Of a stretch of DNA of 64,000 nt, positions 1 through 10,703 are shown piece by piece. This DNA is from Malachius bipustulatus (lineage: Eukaryota > Arthropoda > Insecta > Coleoptera > Melyridae). The translations under genes and the position numbers were made by a program. The stretch covers positions 88,842,186 through 88,906,185 of the forward strand of contig OU342630.1 in the NCBI GenBank assembly GCA_910589415.1, given 5' to 3'. Under the pieces are notes generated by a model, which was not told the DNA's origin, made no database searches, and worked only from the letters and a program-made list of their open reading frames with translations. Each line of letters starts with the position of its first letter. Positions within the stretch are counted from its first letter, which is position 1.

Positions 1-1138
1 TCTTAATAAACGCTACATTGCCTTTATTGTTAATTTAGTAACCCCTTATCAATCAATTACATCTTGGAAATTAACAAGATGTCTAGCAAGATTGTGCTTG
101 AAATAATTATATTCCTGCCAGGATCTTCTAAACCATGTATAAAGAATGATTTGCCGACCAAGAAGATCCCATATCAGGAAAGCTCGTCGTTTTTGGAAGT
201 AATTCAGAAGTTGTGTTACTTCAAAGTTTAAAGAAGCGTTTTTGCATTTTTATTACCTTCTCTGCTTTTTCCCTTTCTTGATCTAATTTCGTCCAGTTTG
301 TCCCAAGCTAATATTAATGGCTTGATGTTAGTTAACATTAACGTTCCATTTAACTTAAAATGAGCGAGATCTCCGAGGGTAATTTCAGCGTTGTGTTTAC
401 TTAGATGCGTCTTATTTGTTATAAGGATTGTCATCTCTTTAGATTCCACAAAAAATATAAAAGTAAAATTTTTCTACTTTTGCCGTTAAAATTGATATTG
501 TGGTCAAATTTGTCACATCATGATGTACTGGATTTGAAGAAACTGTTCGTGATGATATATGTTAAGTGGTGGAAGCAGTAAGGTTAGTTTAAAATATTTC
601 CTGCGAAGCAAGAATTTGAATATTATTCAAATTATTGTAAATGCAATTTCCGTAAGGATCAATCAATACTCGGTATATAAACTTCTACTTTCGGTTCACT
701 GGAGTCAGCTTTAACACTGAAGGTAACCGTTGTAACGTGTAACAAATATGGCACGATGTTGTTTTTGAGATCTGTTCGAATGTCATATATCGTAAAATTA
801 ATCGACCTGAAAGAAGCACTAATAACATAATTTTATTTCTCATAATAAAGATTCCATCCAGTTTGGACTACTTTTTCATACCACATCTGTCTCGAGTTTT
901 TTATATTAATTTACTGTATCGGATCTGCAAAACCATTTGTTATAAGATTTTTATCAGAATTATAGTTTTTTTATGACGTTATGAGGCTATAAATTATGAT
1001 ATTTTATGTCTACTAATTTGTTAACTGTATTCAAATATGAGTTGTTATAATAGGTACAAAAAATATGTAAATCTGGTAAGAATTATCTTTTTAATGTTAC
1101 TATTTTATAACAACAAAATTCCTACATACCTACATTTT
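1..1138. other. AT-rich stretch with no identifiable gene
   Basis: I see no convincing exon, RNA gene or element boundary here. A 73-codon open frame on the minus strand (228-449) begins with Met and is fairly charged towards its end. It matches no family I recognise and has no splice or polyadenylation context, so I do not call it a gene. Confidence 0.5.
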
Positions 1139-1805
1139 TACAGGGTCATTCAACCAAAATTTAAAAATTGTATTAAAATTCCAATCTTGAAAATTAATAA
1201 TTTTTCGGAAAATTCACAAAACACGTCAATATAAATTTTAACGAGCATTTTAATAATGGCGAAGAACTGTCATGTAAAATACAATCTCCGGATTTCACCC
1301 TTACGCCCGTTACAGCAACCCTCTAATGCATTTCAAATAGCATATGGAATATGATAATCAAAATTAACGGTATTTTATTCTCATAGGTACAACCATTTTT
1401 TAAAGCTGAAGTAAGAAAAAAACAAGTTTTATTTAATAAATTACTAAAAATGTCACCCATTAACTTGCAAACCATAATAGGTGCCTATCTTGAAATTCTC
1501 CTCTGACATTATTGAAGAGTTCAGGTGTTAACGGCATTCCTCTACAATTCTTCAGCAGATTCCTGTAATATATCAAGTTAGGTAGCTTACACTCTCGATT
1601 TCCAATGATCCCACACAAAGTCCCAAAGAGTTAGATCAGGTAATCTGGGTGGCCATTCAAGAGGTCCACCTGAACATTAGATTGTCCATAAAACTAACTC
1701 TTCCAAAATTACCTCCAAAGATACCCCAGCTAGACTTCCCGGTTGGACTGTTAGGCGAACAGCTACTAAAAATTCTTGCAAACGGTCCTAAATTTTAAAG
1801 TTACG
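1139..1805 (-). pseudogene. Decayed mariner-type transposase C-terminus
   Basis: On the minus strand about 1675-1625 reads GPLEWPPRLPDLTLWDF. This is the 'W-P-P-R-S-P-D-L-T-P-L-D-F' block that surrounds the third catalytic Asp of mariner/Tc1 DDE transposases, and the PDL Asp is kept. After frame changes, about 1560-1440 gives pieces resembling the family C-terminus: an EECR-like piece, then TPELFNNVRGEF, then LQVNG. Stops and shifts make it non-functional. On the plus strand 1139-1152 reads TACAGGGTCATTCA and could be the matching terminal inverted repeat, but I see no clear partner. The catalytic core upstream (first two Asp) is missing. This is a relic, related in type to the fragments at 28.1 and 35.0 kb. 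Confidence 0.72.
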
Positions 1806-1825
1806 TCAGTGAAAGCTCAACGTTA

Positions 1826-2964
1826 TACAGGGTGAGTTTTTTAACTTCAAACTTTCAAATATTTCGAGAATAAGCACTTTACGAAAAAAAGTCCGGAATC
1901 AAAATTAGGCCATTTCGTGGTCATCAGAAGTAAATTAGGTTCTTTTAAAATTAGTCACCCTCCCCTCGTTTTACACTCGTCTTACAGGTGGAACTGGGAA
2001 TAATTTTGTGATCTTAAAAAGGGAACACATACTTTTTAAGGCTGAAAATGGTCCCCTTACTACCACCTTGTAGGAGGGGCGGGAGTAAATTTGAGTTTTT
2101 TCAGGAATCCATATTTTTTATTGCAGATTTGAATTTTGCAACTAAAAATACTTAGGATTAGTCTGTAGAATTTTTGTCGATTCATGACAGATGGCGCTGT
2201 AATCAAGGAAATTAATTTTATTTCGATTTGTCTCATACAGGGTGAGTTTTTTCAATGTTTTAGTTCAGGAATCTCGAAAAATACCGAAAAATACTCCAGT
2301 TGAAGGAGAACGGTTAAATGGGGAAAGTAATACAGTTTTATGAGCTAAATTTGAACACACTTTTGTTTTTTTTTTTTTTTCATGAGTTCCTTACTTAATT
2401 TCAATTGTTAATGTTATATTAATTGTTAACTTAAATATTATTGGGATTAGAGAAAAATTGCAAAGAAAAATGCTTACAACGAGTTTATAAACAATAAAAC
2501 GGCGCCACTTTTTTTTGTCGTGTCATTTTCGAGTTATGACATGTTTATGAGACTGCGAACATTGAAAAAACTCACCCTGTAGGTATAAGTAGGTACTGAA
2601 ATTTAACGAAACAGATCTATGAATCGGCAAAGAAACAGAAAAATTTGCGATAAAATCTGCTACCTACTGCGATGAGAAAATAAGGGTTTCTACCGCCTAA
2701 AATTTAAAAGTTATCCCCCCCTCCCTCACTCCACTTACAAGAATGGGGTAAGGGGAGCAATTCCCTAGGTAGGTACTTTCGGCCGTAAAATCTGAATCTT
2801 AAATAAAAATAACTGTTCCGCATATTTAAAATTTCAAAGTTCATCTACAAGAATCTACTTAGGGGGAATAAATTTAATTAAAATTGAATTATTTCTCCGC
2901 GGATTAGTTAAATTTTATCCTGAACTTTCTTTCGTTAGTTTGAATTTAAAAAACTTACCCTGCA
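1826..2964. mobile_element. Non-autonomous inverted-repeat element (outer), TACAGGGTGAG ends
   Basis: The left end reads TATACAGGGTGAGTTTTTTA and continues into ACTTCAAAC. The right end, reverse complemented, reads TGCAGGGTAAGTTTTTTA and continues into AATTCAAAC. Roughly 26 bp match with a few differences, giving a 1.14 kb element bounded by TA. The right outer TA has mutated to TG/CA. It has no coding capacity. A second, younger element (2236-2581) with nearly the same terminal sequence sits inside it. Confidence 0.65.
2236..2581. mobile_element. 346-bp MITE with 24-bp perfect terminal inverted repeats
   Basis: The left end TACAGGGTGAGTTTTTTC continues to AATGTT. The right end is its exact reverse complement over 24 bp (…AACATT then GAAAAAACTCACCCTGTA). 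The outer TA dinucleotides are consistent with a TA target duplication. It has no coding capacity. It lies within 1826-2964 and shares that element's first 18 bases except one, so it is probably a member of the same family that inserted into an older relative. Confidence 0.82.
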
Positions 2965-4371
2965 TATTCAAACCTCGAGTTAAACTGTCTGCCACCAACT
3001 ATCTCACACGACTTTATAAACACATTGTATTTCTACGCAATAATTTTTTGGATTTTTTTTTCTATGAATTTTGTTCCAATTAGATTTTTTTGTTCTATTT
3101 TATTTAAAATCTTTGATTATAGATTCTCGAGTCTGTTGAAATCATCACCTACTCTTGATTTTACATGTTTTATTTTTATTTTACATAACAGTCCCTTAAA
3201 GAAAATATCCAGGGGTGAGAAGAACGTGATGGAAAGTTATTTGTTACATTTCTTTCAATCCGTATTCTTGGAAATGTAGTAGAGCTATCAAGAAGTTGAC
3301 GTACTTTTATTCCCAAGCTGGAAGGCACCCTGTAATTTTGGAACCAAATATGATGGAGTATGTTTGCATTATTGTTATTTATTTATAGACGAAGAACTGC
3401 CAGAGATGGTAACATATATAAGCGTAAAGTAACTAGACATCGAGCAGTAGTAAAATTTTATTAGGAATAAGAAATAGGGTCCTATAAAACGACGTCATAT
3501 CATTCCCAAGAGATCTCGACTTAAAACCAGCTATTCACATTTAAGTGTCCATCGATCCTGACTTACAGACCAGGAAAATATAGATGTAGGTAGGTATTCA
3601 CTAAAGTTTGAGTGAATATTTTCACTAAAGATTATCTTTTTATCATTAAATGTACTCAAGTACTCAAATAGCCACGTTCAAGAACTTCACCCGGTATATA
3701 ATATTCAGAAGCTTCTAGTCACTTTCAGATACTTTGCATGATCTCATTACTCTAATATGTATATAATTGGAGAAATCGATCATAATTTAATTTACAATAC
3801 TTACCTGCTCATAAATTGAGGAAATGGAAAATTGGTTTATTATCAGGTATCATGACATTGCTTATGTTGGAGTTAATTATTATAGAAAGATGAATTACTG
3901 ATCTCAATTAATATTTATGGCGTTAATTATGAAGCGCACTGAAGCAATAGATAATAATTAGAGATAATAGGTACGACTATTTTTGACTTCAGAGGAGTTA
4001 GTAGTCATCAGCATGTTTGTGGTTAGCCCTTGTTATATAAAAAATATCTTTCAATATTTGAGGTAAAATTATAGGCTGTAATGCTGTAATTTTTCATCCT
4101 TTGGACACAAAAAGAGTGTCCTACGATTTGTTTAAACCCTCGGGTACCATCGTTGTTTTCTCAGTATTTGAGGCGAGGCCAATCGTGCAAAAGAACATAT
4201 GCATGAATCTTTCTTTTTTGCGTGTTTGTCCACGTAAGCTCAGTGAAGAAATTTCAGTTCCAGGAGCTCAGTTGTTAGCAACTTCTTATTTGTGTTGTAC
4301 CTATAAGAGCAATCTTTAATTATTGCTTTCAGTCTAATATCTGAAACTTCGTTAACTATTATCTGTTATTC
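2965..4371. other. No gene recognised
   Basis: This is an AT-rich stretch with only short open frames (3025-3279 and 4101-4319 on the plus strand). Their translations are hydrophobic or low-complexity and match nothing I know. No repeat boundaries are evident. Confidence 0.5.
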
Positions 4372-5048
4372 TTCTTCTTCAGCCTCTCTCTATTTGTTCA
4401 TGTTTATGCGGTCTCTTGCTAATCTCATCTATTGTCCTTCTGCCACTGCTCTAACGTCATCTATACATGTCTTTTTCGGCCCATCTTGGTCTCCAGAACA
4501 CATGCTTTCTGATACATCTGGCTGGATGCTGTCTCGCCACGTGTCCGATTCATTATCACCACAAGCTCTCTATCCTCTATATAACATCCACTATCTTATA
4601 GTTATATGTCATGTATCTGGCTGTTCTTTATCTTTACCTTGTCTTCCAAGGTGACTTTCAAGCATTTGTACAACTCCAGTTGCTCTGCTGTTTTCCAGGT
4701 TATTGTCATCGTTTCTAAGCCATAAGTGGGAACAGGTAGGACACAGTTATCGCATGCTTTTTGCTTCAGCTTGATGGGTATACCTTTTTGTCTTTAAAAA
4801 TATATCAGTTATTTTCAAATGCCAACTTGCAAAATGGATCCTACGTTTTATTTCCACATTTGGATTTCCTTTGCCCAGCTTGACTTTATGTCTTAAATAT
4901 ATATAATCTTCTACTTTTTCTATGGTAGTGGTGTCGATGACATTGTTGCATTCATCATTGCTCATTGTGTTCAGTTCTTGAATATCAGTGATCAGGAAGA
5001 GTATATCGTCTGCAAGTCTAAAATGATTGAGGTACACTCCATCGAATT
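4372..5048 (-). pseudogene. 3' end of an RTE-like LINE reverse transcriptase, ending in a GAA-rich tail
   Basis: Read on the minus strand, 5037-4950 gives EFDGVYLNHFRLADDILFL. This matches the family form 'YLNHLRFADDI' and keeps the catalytic ADD. It continues into a segment like 'VEDYIYLRHKVKLGKGN' (family: E-Y-V-Y-L-G). After a frame change, 4735-4660 reads CVLPVPTYGLETMTIT, the typical post-thumb 'CVLPVLTYGAETWTLT' motif. The element ends near 4372 with AGAAGAAGAATAACAG, a simple-repeat tail typical of RTE-type LINEs. Several frameshifts and stops show it is dead. Its upstream part stops exactly at the inverted repeat of the DNA transposon at 5049. The RTE assignment is from motif memory; a CR1-like origin is possible. 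Confidence 0.8.
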
Positions 5049-5078
5049 CTACCGTGCAGTGTTAAAACCTAGTAACTC
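5049..5078 (+). repeat. Left terminal inverted repeat of the DUF7869-type transposon
   Basis: 30 bp, containing CCGTGCAGTG followed by TTAAAACCTAGTAACTC. It has one mismatch to the right copy at 10687-10716. Related subterminal motifs follow inside the element at about 5242-5256 (reverse orientation), 5292-5304 and 5312-5325. Confidence 0.88.
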
Positions 5079-5468
5079 TATTTTACTGGTTTGGAGAAAA
5101 TTAAAGATTTGTATAAATGCTGTAGCCGTAAGAATCTTGAACACAAATCATACAATATGTATATAATTTCCATGTAAAAAATTCTCATCTTTCCAATGGT
5201 ATGCTTGATTTACATAAAACATGGCTGATAAAAGAAAAAAACTGAGTTACTATGTTTTGATTTTGCAAGTGAGGCGAAATGATAAATTATAAAATCTGGT
5301 AACTTGATATGCTAGGTTTTAACAAAGTTTTGAACTGTTTCAAATCTTTATTTTTCGTATAAGAGTACAAAGCTTGTCACTATTTGTTTCTGAAAACTTA
5401 AATAACAAAAATATTCTACAAATAAAATTCAGATAACAAAGTACAAATCAGATCTGTATTCATTATTT

Positions 5469-5474
5469 TTTATT
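5469..5474 (-). terminator. Polyadenylation signal of the transposase-like gene
   Basis: The reverse complement reads AATAAA, about 45 bp past the stop codon at 5519. It is well placed to end the transposase transcript. Confidence 0.6.
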
Positions 5475-5518
5475 GAAAACTTAAATATAATATTATAGAA
5501 TACACAACAAAAATGACA

Positions 5519-8282
5519 TCATTCTGTGGCTGATTGAAAACATAGATCAGTAACTTGATCATTTGTAGGTAATTCTCTCCAAAATTGCTGTTTTCGTAGT
5601 GGCATATGTTTACAAAGTTCTGAGATAATTCGCTCCTTCTTAGCCGTATTTATACCTCGATTATTTTTTAAAACCTCTGGTATCTGAAGTTTAAATTTAT
5701 TTTTCAAAAATTGTGATTCGTGGAAGTCTTGTTCATTGAATGACTTTTTAAAAAACAGAGATTTACTTTCTTTTCTAAATTCAGCTACCCTAACATTTTC
5801 TAGCAACGGAATATTTGTCTCTCCTGAAGTCAATATTCTACGAGCTTTACTCCCATCTTTAAATGAAATGAAATCACTGTGATGTAACACAATTGGAACA
5901 TTGTTCTTAGAAGATTTTTTTACAACATCAACCATGTCATTCATGTCTAAAATATTGCTTCTTCTTTTCATTTCTGTACCTATTTGTCCGTGCACCGAAT
6001 CTGCCTTCATAAACGAGTGACCAGGTTCGAAGTACTTGAAAGTGATTTTTGAGGGCCCCCACGGTGTATTTACGATATTTACCATAGATGAATATAACGT
6101 CCAGTTTTTATTCTGGACTGAGCAGTTATCCGCCCAGAATATGAAATGCATTACTTCTGGTTTAGCATTTCTTATTATATAATAGTAAGTGGAAGTTACA
6201 TCTGGACAGTTACGGCCTTGGATTGCTTCATTCCACAAAAGGCATAGATTTTTAACATCATGTAATGAGGCGAAAGTTTCATTAAAAACCACCAGTTTCG
6301 ATATGAAAAAATGATTCTTTATTGTCATTTTGGGAATTAACAAAACTCTTTGCATGTCTACCAGTGAATACATTATATTCAGGTGGCCATTTGAACTCTT
6401 TGTCCTTTTCATAGTCTTTTCTGGCACAAATGTATCTTTCTTTATGCAATTGAAAATTTTGACAAATTTGGCAATCAAACTCTTCGTGATTAGCCACATT
6501 TTCGTTATTGACAGTTATATGGTTTTCATATACTGAGCATGTATTGCAATCATCTTGAGATGGTATATCAAATCCAATATTCATGGAATCAAAAACAGAT
6601 CGATACTTCTCATAAGAAACTTTAATGTGTGAACAGACTTGCTATAGTTATGTAACAAGGAAGGTATCTTCTTTTAGGCGCATGAATGAATTTATAATGG
6701 GAAACAACCGGATTATATGAATTGATATGCTCCTTTATCTTTTTATCCAGTTCAATCTTTTTATTTTGCGAAATTTCTCTGGAAATTTTACCTCTCTCAT
6801 CGGTTATCTTTACTTTACCATTTAATTCTGTTTTTGATTTGAAGTGCGAAGTGATAAGGCCATCTGTTTTCATACCAAGTGTTTGCAAAAACATTGTCTT
6901 GCAGACAGTTATGTCATTCTTAGAAGCTTCTTCTATCTGTGGTAAAGTGTACTTATAACTACAACTTCGTTTTTGAGGGTCTTTTACATTAGTTCCTCGA
7001 ATTTTCACAAATTCTGTTTTGATATGAGAATCTAAAAATAAGCGTCTTTGAGAAAAATTATAGCTCCAAAATAATTGCAAAATATTTTTCCTCGTCGTTT
7101 CGGTAAATTTATTTCGACATTTTCTTCTACATCGAACATTGCATGGTGGTAAAATCGTCCTAATTTTTAAGTTCTTCTCAATTTTGGATTTTTCGGTTCG
7201 TGCTTGTTTTCTATTTCTTTTCTTACTACTCACATGTACAAATACTGCATCAACAATACCAGATAAAATTTGAATTATAAACTCGACATCATCATTTTGA
7301 ATGGGATTTGGTTTTGTTTCTGAGACACTGAGATATCCTCTCTCGTCAATAATTGAAGTGATAATTTTATCTTTGCTGATTTCAACCAGTGATGTAATAA
7401 TTAACTTCTTATTATTACTTAAAGAAGTTGCAATTGCACTATCAACAATTTTTAGTAGTAGTGTTGATATAAAGCTGAATGTTTCTTTATCATTGTCATA
7501 AAAATATTCTTCCTCGCCGATCATGATAACATCTTCATCAAATAGCAAGCTTTCTTGTGATTGTGAATCAGCACAGGTTAGATGTGGGTAATCATTGATC
7601 TCAGTAAGAAGATCTTCACTAGTGAAATAGTTATGAAGTTTTCTAACTTTACTTTCGGGGATATAATCAGGGTCTAAGTCTGAGTCATCAGCTGGATCTG
7701 ACAGTTCACTTGATTCTGAGGGTGTATCATTTTTGACAGGCCTAAAAATTTAAAATATTGTAAAAAAGTGAGTTTTTTTTTAGGACTTAGGAACAACAAA
7801 AAAAAGAAGACTAGATGTTTGATGATCGAAATCTTAGGAACTTTTTTTATTCTGAAATGTTTTCCATATCAGTTATCATAAAGGCTGCGTCGTAAATTAA
7901 GTACCATAAATTAGCAGAATGTTGGATTGTTAAAATGTTTTTAAAAAAACTGCATACAAATTTTCTCTTACATCAATATTTTTCGACCTACATGGTGATA
8001 AAGGCTCATAAATACATGCAATAAAATGCGCATTTTGTCTTCACCTTTAACACCCTGTATGTCTCAATGTCAGAGAATAATAATTATTTTATTTAGTTTA
8101 AAACAAATCTCTTAACGATCTACGATTCGTCTAATTTACGGTACTTATTTACGGGAAATCCTGTATAGAGGCTAGTGGAGGTAACATAAACATCAAATCT
8201 CTACCAGTCAAAACATCAAAATTAAAAGAACCTCTTACCTATTTACAGCCAATGCAACCATCAATTTCCCTCTCGAAGTCAT
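5519..8282 (-). pseudogene. Two-exon transposase-like protein (DUF7869-type), two frameshifts
   Basis: Exon 1 is 8282-8239 (MTSRGKLMVALAVN plus two bases) and ends at a strong donor, AG|GTAAGA. Exon 2 begins at 7741 after the acceptor TTTTTAG|G, and the junction keeps the frame (Arg-Pro-Val-Lys). Exon 2 opens with an acidic segment (SDPADDSDLDPDYIPES), then a Cys/basic patch (PPCNVRCRRKCRNKF), then a Cys pair region (DDCNTC, later CQIC near 6470). The C-terminal half has a likely RNase H-like core: SLVDMQRVLL, FWADNCSVQNKNW and FKYFEPGHSFMKADSVHG, whose Asp residues are candidate catalytic positions. The C-terminus ends normally at 5519. Frameshifts near 6640 and 6365 break the reading frame, so it is a pseudogene or needs resequencing. 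I know this family as uncharacterised insect proteins (DUF7869, from memory). It lies inside terminal inverted repeats, which suggests a transposase. Confidence 0.78.
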
Positions 8283-8883
8283 ATTAGCTTTTCAAAAACA
8301 GAAACAGAAATAATTTACTCATTTGCTACCTAATTATTTTTATATACACTAAAATTGTTTTTTCTATTTAGTCAAGATCACACACACCACGAGCACGCAC
8401 TTGCATCTGATAGACTGATACGCAACTACAATTATGGAGGTTAGGTAACACGGTAAAACCCAGTAAGTGGAGTTAGTAGTGAATTATAAAAACCTTCTTG
8501 CGCATCAATCGCAGAAATAGTGTATTTTTATGCGATTCAATTATGAATATTTTCACCGCTTTTTAAATTATTGGCTTTCTGAAATTTTCCATAGTCATGT
8601 CATGTTAGCGTAGTGCTTTAATGTGAAAAATTTTCTGTGATAATTTCATTTCATTTCGTTTCAACACGTGCCTTAGAATGGATTTTTAAATTTAAAAATC
8701 AAAAAAATTGGCAAAATTTCACAATTTTGTCCCTTTTCCTATGCCCGCCACTGGCTAACTTTAGTTGAAAAATACTATTTTTTACACTACCTTTAATAAA
8801 TTCGGAAAAAACTGAAAGGAGAGTTTTGAAAACCGAAAGTTTGAAATTTTAGAGGAATAAACATCATTTAAAAATATTCGAAT

Positions 8884-10140
8884 ATATCTCCGCCATTTTT
8901 ATATTTGCTTCTTGAAATTTTTGAAGGTTAACTGCTATTAGTATAGTTGTCTACTATCAAAATTTCCGTTCTATTCCTTCAAAAATAAGCTCATGAATGT
9001 TTATAGAAATGTAGACATTTTTACCCTTTTCCTACCCACGCCTCTGGCTTATTAATAGAAATGATGCAAATTGTATTGCATTAGCTCAAATTTCAAATAA
9101 GTTTATTCCAATCTTGTTAATTTTGTTTAAAAGTTTTTGATCTTGCCTATTTAGGGGTTCAAAATCTAGCCATTTTCCAAAAATTGAAAAGGCCGCCATT
9201 TTGGAATGTCTTTACCTATTTTACTCAAATACAGTACCAGACGACTACTTGAGGGTATCTTACTACCAAAAAAATTTCAGCGCTCTAGATTGAAAACTTC
9301 GACCAGAAACCGTGCCTCACGGACGGTTTTTTTTCTGAAATTCGGAGGGACATCCTGTAGAAGTAACACAACTCTAGGAAAATGTTTTTTACGAAAATCA
9401 AACGTCAGCCCTAAGGTTTATAAGAGTAAAAAATTTCGTTCATTAATCTTGAAAGATGAAGCTACAGGAGCGTTTTTAAAAATTTAGAGAAATTAATTTA
9501 AAAAAACATCATGTAAAAAAAAAACGAATATCTCCGCCATTTTTCTTATTTACTTTTTGAAATTCTCAAGGGTTGAAGTCTATTAGTATAGTTGTCTACT
9601 GTAAAAATTTCAGTTTAATTACTTCAAAAATGTGCTCATAAATTGTTGGAGAAATTTAGCCATTTTTACCCTTTTCCTACCCACGCCACTGGCTTATTAA
9701 TAGAAAAAATGCAAATTTTGTTGCATGAAATTAAATTTCAAGTCATTTACTTCCAATATTGTGAATTTGATATAAAACTCTTTTTCTATCTAGCTTATAC
9801 AGGGGTTCAAAAAATAGTCCTTTTTCCAAAAATTAAAATGGCCGCCATTTTGAAACGGCTCGGCCGATTTTGCTCAAGTGCAATACCAGACCACTCCTTG
9901 TGGATATCTTACTCCCACAAAAATTTCAGCCTCCTAGATTCAAAACTGCGACCTGAAATGAGATGACAAAAACCGGGCTCATGGAATTTTGAAGGGACAC
10001 CCTGTAGAAGTAACGTGACTTTTGGAAATTTTTTCAACGAAAATCTAAAGTCATTCCTCAGCTTTACAAGAATCCAAAATTTCGTTCACTAATCTTGAAA
10101 GATAAAGCTACAGGAGCGTTTTGAAAATCGAAATTTCGCG
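8884..10140 (+). repeat. About 645-bp internal tandem duplication within the Helitron-like element
   Basis: Blocks recur with spacing of about 644-649 bp. ATATCTCCGCCATTTTT is at 8884 and again at 9528. CCCTTTTCCTACCCACGCC is near 9025 and 9668. CAGTACCAGACGACT (9232) matches CAATACCAGACCACT (9881). Each unit ends with an AGGGACA(T/C)CCTGTAGAAGTAAC block. Units are about 80% alike by eye. The inverted copy at 52-54 kb has the same two units, so the duplication predates its spread. Confidence 0.75.
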
Positions 10141-10150
10141 ATTTTGGAGA

Positions 10151-10181
10151 AATATATATATATATATAAATATATATATAA

Positions 10182-10231
<50 letters not shown>
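10151..10231. repeat. AT-rich microsatellite (TA/TAAATA)
   Basis: TATATATA runs are broken by regular AAATA interruptions. This is the microsatellite part of the Helitron-like element. The inverted copy has equivalent tracts at 52423-52440 and 52481-52516, split by about 40 bp of other sequence. Confidence 0.85.
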
Positions 10232-10337
10232 CGTGGGCAGGTGAATTTTGGAAAACTACTTTTTCGTGATCTGGGGGTCATGATCGATGGACATTTGATG
10301 AGTTTGGGTGATTTTCGAAAAGTGATGTCGTCCTCAA

Positions 10338-10366
10338 TAGTGTATTTTTTGTTAAAAAATACACTA
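10338..10366 (+). repeat. Terminal hairpin of the Helitron-like element
   Basis: A 13-bp stem, TAGTGTATTTTTT paired with AAAAAATACACTA around GTT, lies directly at the 3' boundary. The copy at 52288-52317 has the same stem with one more base in the loop region. Hairpins just before a CTRR end are typical of Helitrons. Confidence 0.75.
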
Positions 10367-10456
10367 AAACAAATTGTGAATATATTTCACTGTAAGAACC
10401 TAGCATGTTGAGTTACTAAGAACTGTGTAAAGTATCCACGTATAATTTACAACGGC

Positions 10457-10487
10457 AAAATCTAGTAACTCAAGTTACTATATTTTA
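10457..10487. repeat. Imperfect subterminal palindrome of the DUF7869-type transposon
   Basis: AAAATCTAGTAACTC/AAGTTACTATATTTT is a near-palindrome made of two copies, head to head, of the motif that forms the end of the terminal inverted repeats. It is probably a transposase-binding site, inferred from repetition and position only. Confidence 0.6.
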
Positions 10488-10669
10488 GCATGGTAATATT
10501 AGGTCTATACTTCGTAATTTGCTAAAAACATAGCTTAGCGAATCAGTAAGAAACGCTGAAGTTACTAAAATAGGTCCTACTAGTTTTATGGGAAAGAATG
10601 GCGTCATAGGATAAAAGTTGATATTTTCTGAAAGCTCAGATTACGGAGGTAAAGAATATGAAAACAAAC

Positions 10670-10703
10670 TTAAAACCTAGTAACTCGAGTTACTAGGTTT
10701 TAA
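10670..10703. repeat. 34-bp perfect palindrome overlapping the right TIR
   Basis: TTAAAACCTAGTAACTC is followed directly by its exact reverse complement, with no loop. The right arm (10687-10703) is the inner part of the right terminal inverted repeat. The left arm is an extra copy not present at the corresponding position of the left end, where the sequence is TATTTTACTGG. The centre contains an XhoI-like CTCGAG. Confidence 0.88.

Larger units (their letters stand above)
8488..10367 (+). mobile_element. Helitron/Helentron-like non-autonomous element, copy A
   Basis: This 1880-bp unit recurs inverted at 52287-54166, and homology ends sharply at both sides. The 3' end is a hairpin (TAGTGTATTTTTT, loop GTT, then AAAAAATACACTA) followed directly by A, so the element ends in CTAA. 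The same arm, TAGTGTATTTTTA, occurs near the 5' end (8518-8530) about 30 bp inside the boundary. A subterminal inverted repeat at the 5' side, an AT microsatellite near the 3' side and a terminal hairpin together match the Helentron/HINE (DINE-like) layout. There is no clear target duplication and no Rep/helicase gene. Open frames at 9206-9487 and 9643-9966 are part of the repeat and not genes. It sits between the transposase start and the right end of the host transposon. Confidence 0.66.

Noticed and set aside
4101..4654. Two plus-strand genes near 4.1-4.65 kb
   Set aside because: The second is antisense to the LINE 3' end; the first has no family match, splice site or compositional signal.
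6330..7501. Plus-strand genes over the transposase-like gene
   Set aside because: They are hydrophobic antisense readings of a gene with recognised motifs on the minus strand.
8040..8190. A further TACAGG-type element inside the transposon (CACCCTGTATG at 8050, ATCCTGTATAG at 8160)
   Set aside because: Both words point the same way and no mirrored partner was found.
9206..9966. Two protein-coding genes inside 8488-10367
   Set aside because: The frames are read from tandem repeat units of a mobile element, recur in the inverted copy, and have no splice or family features.
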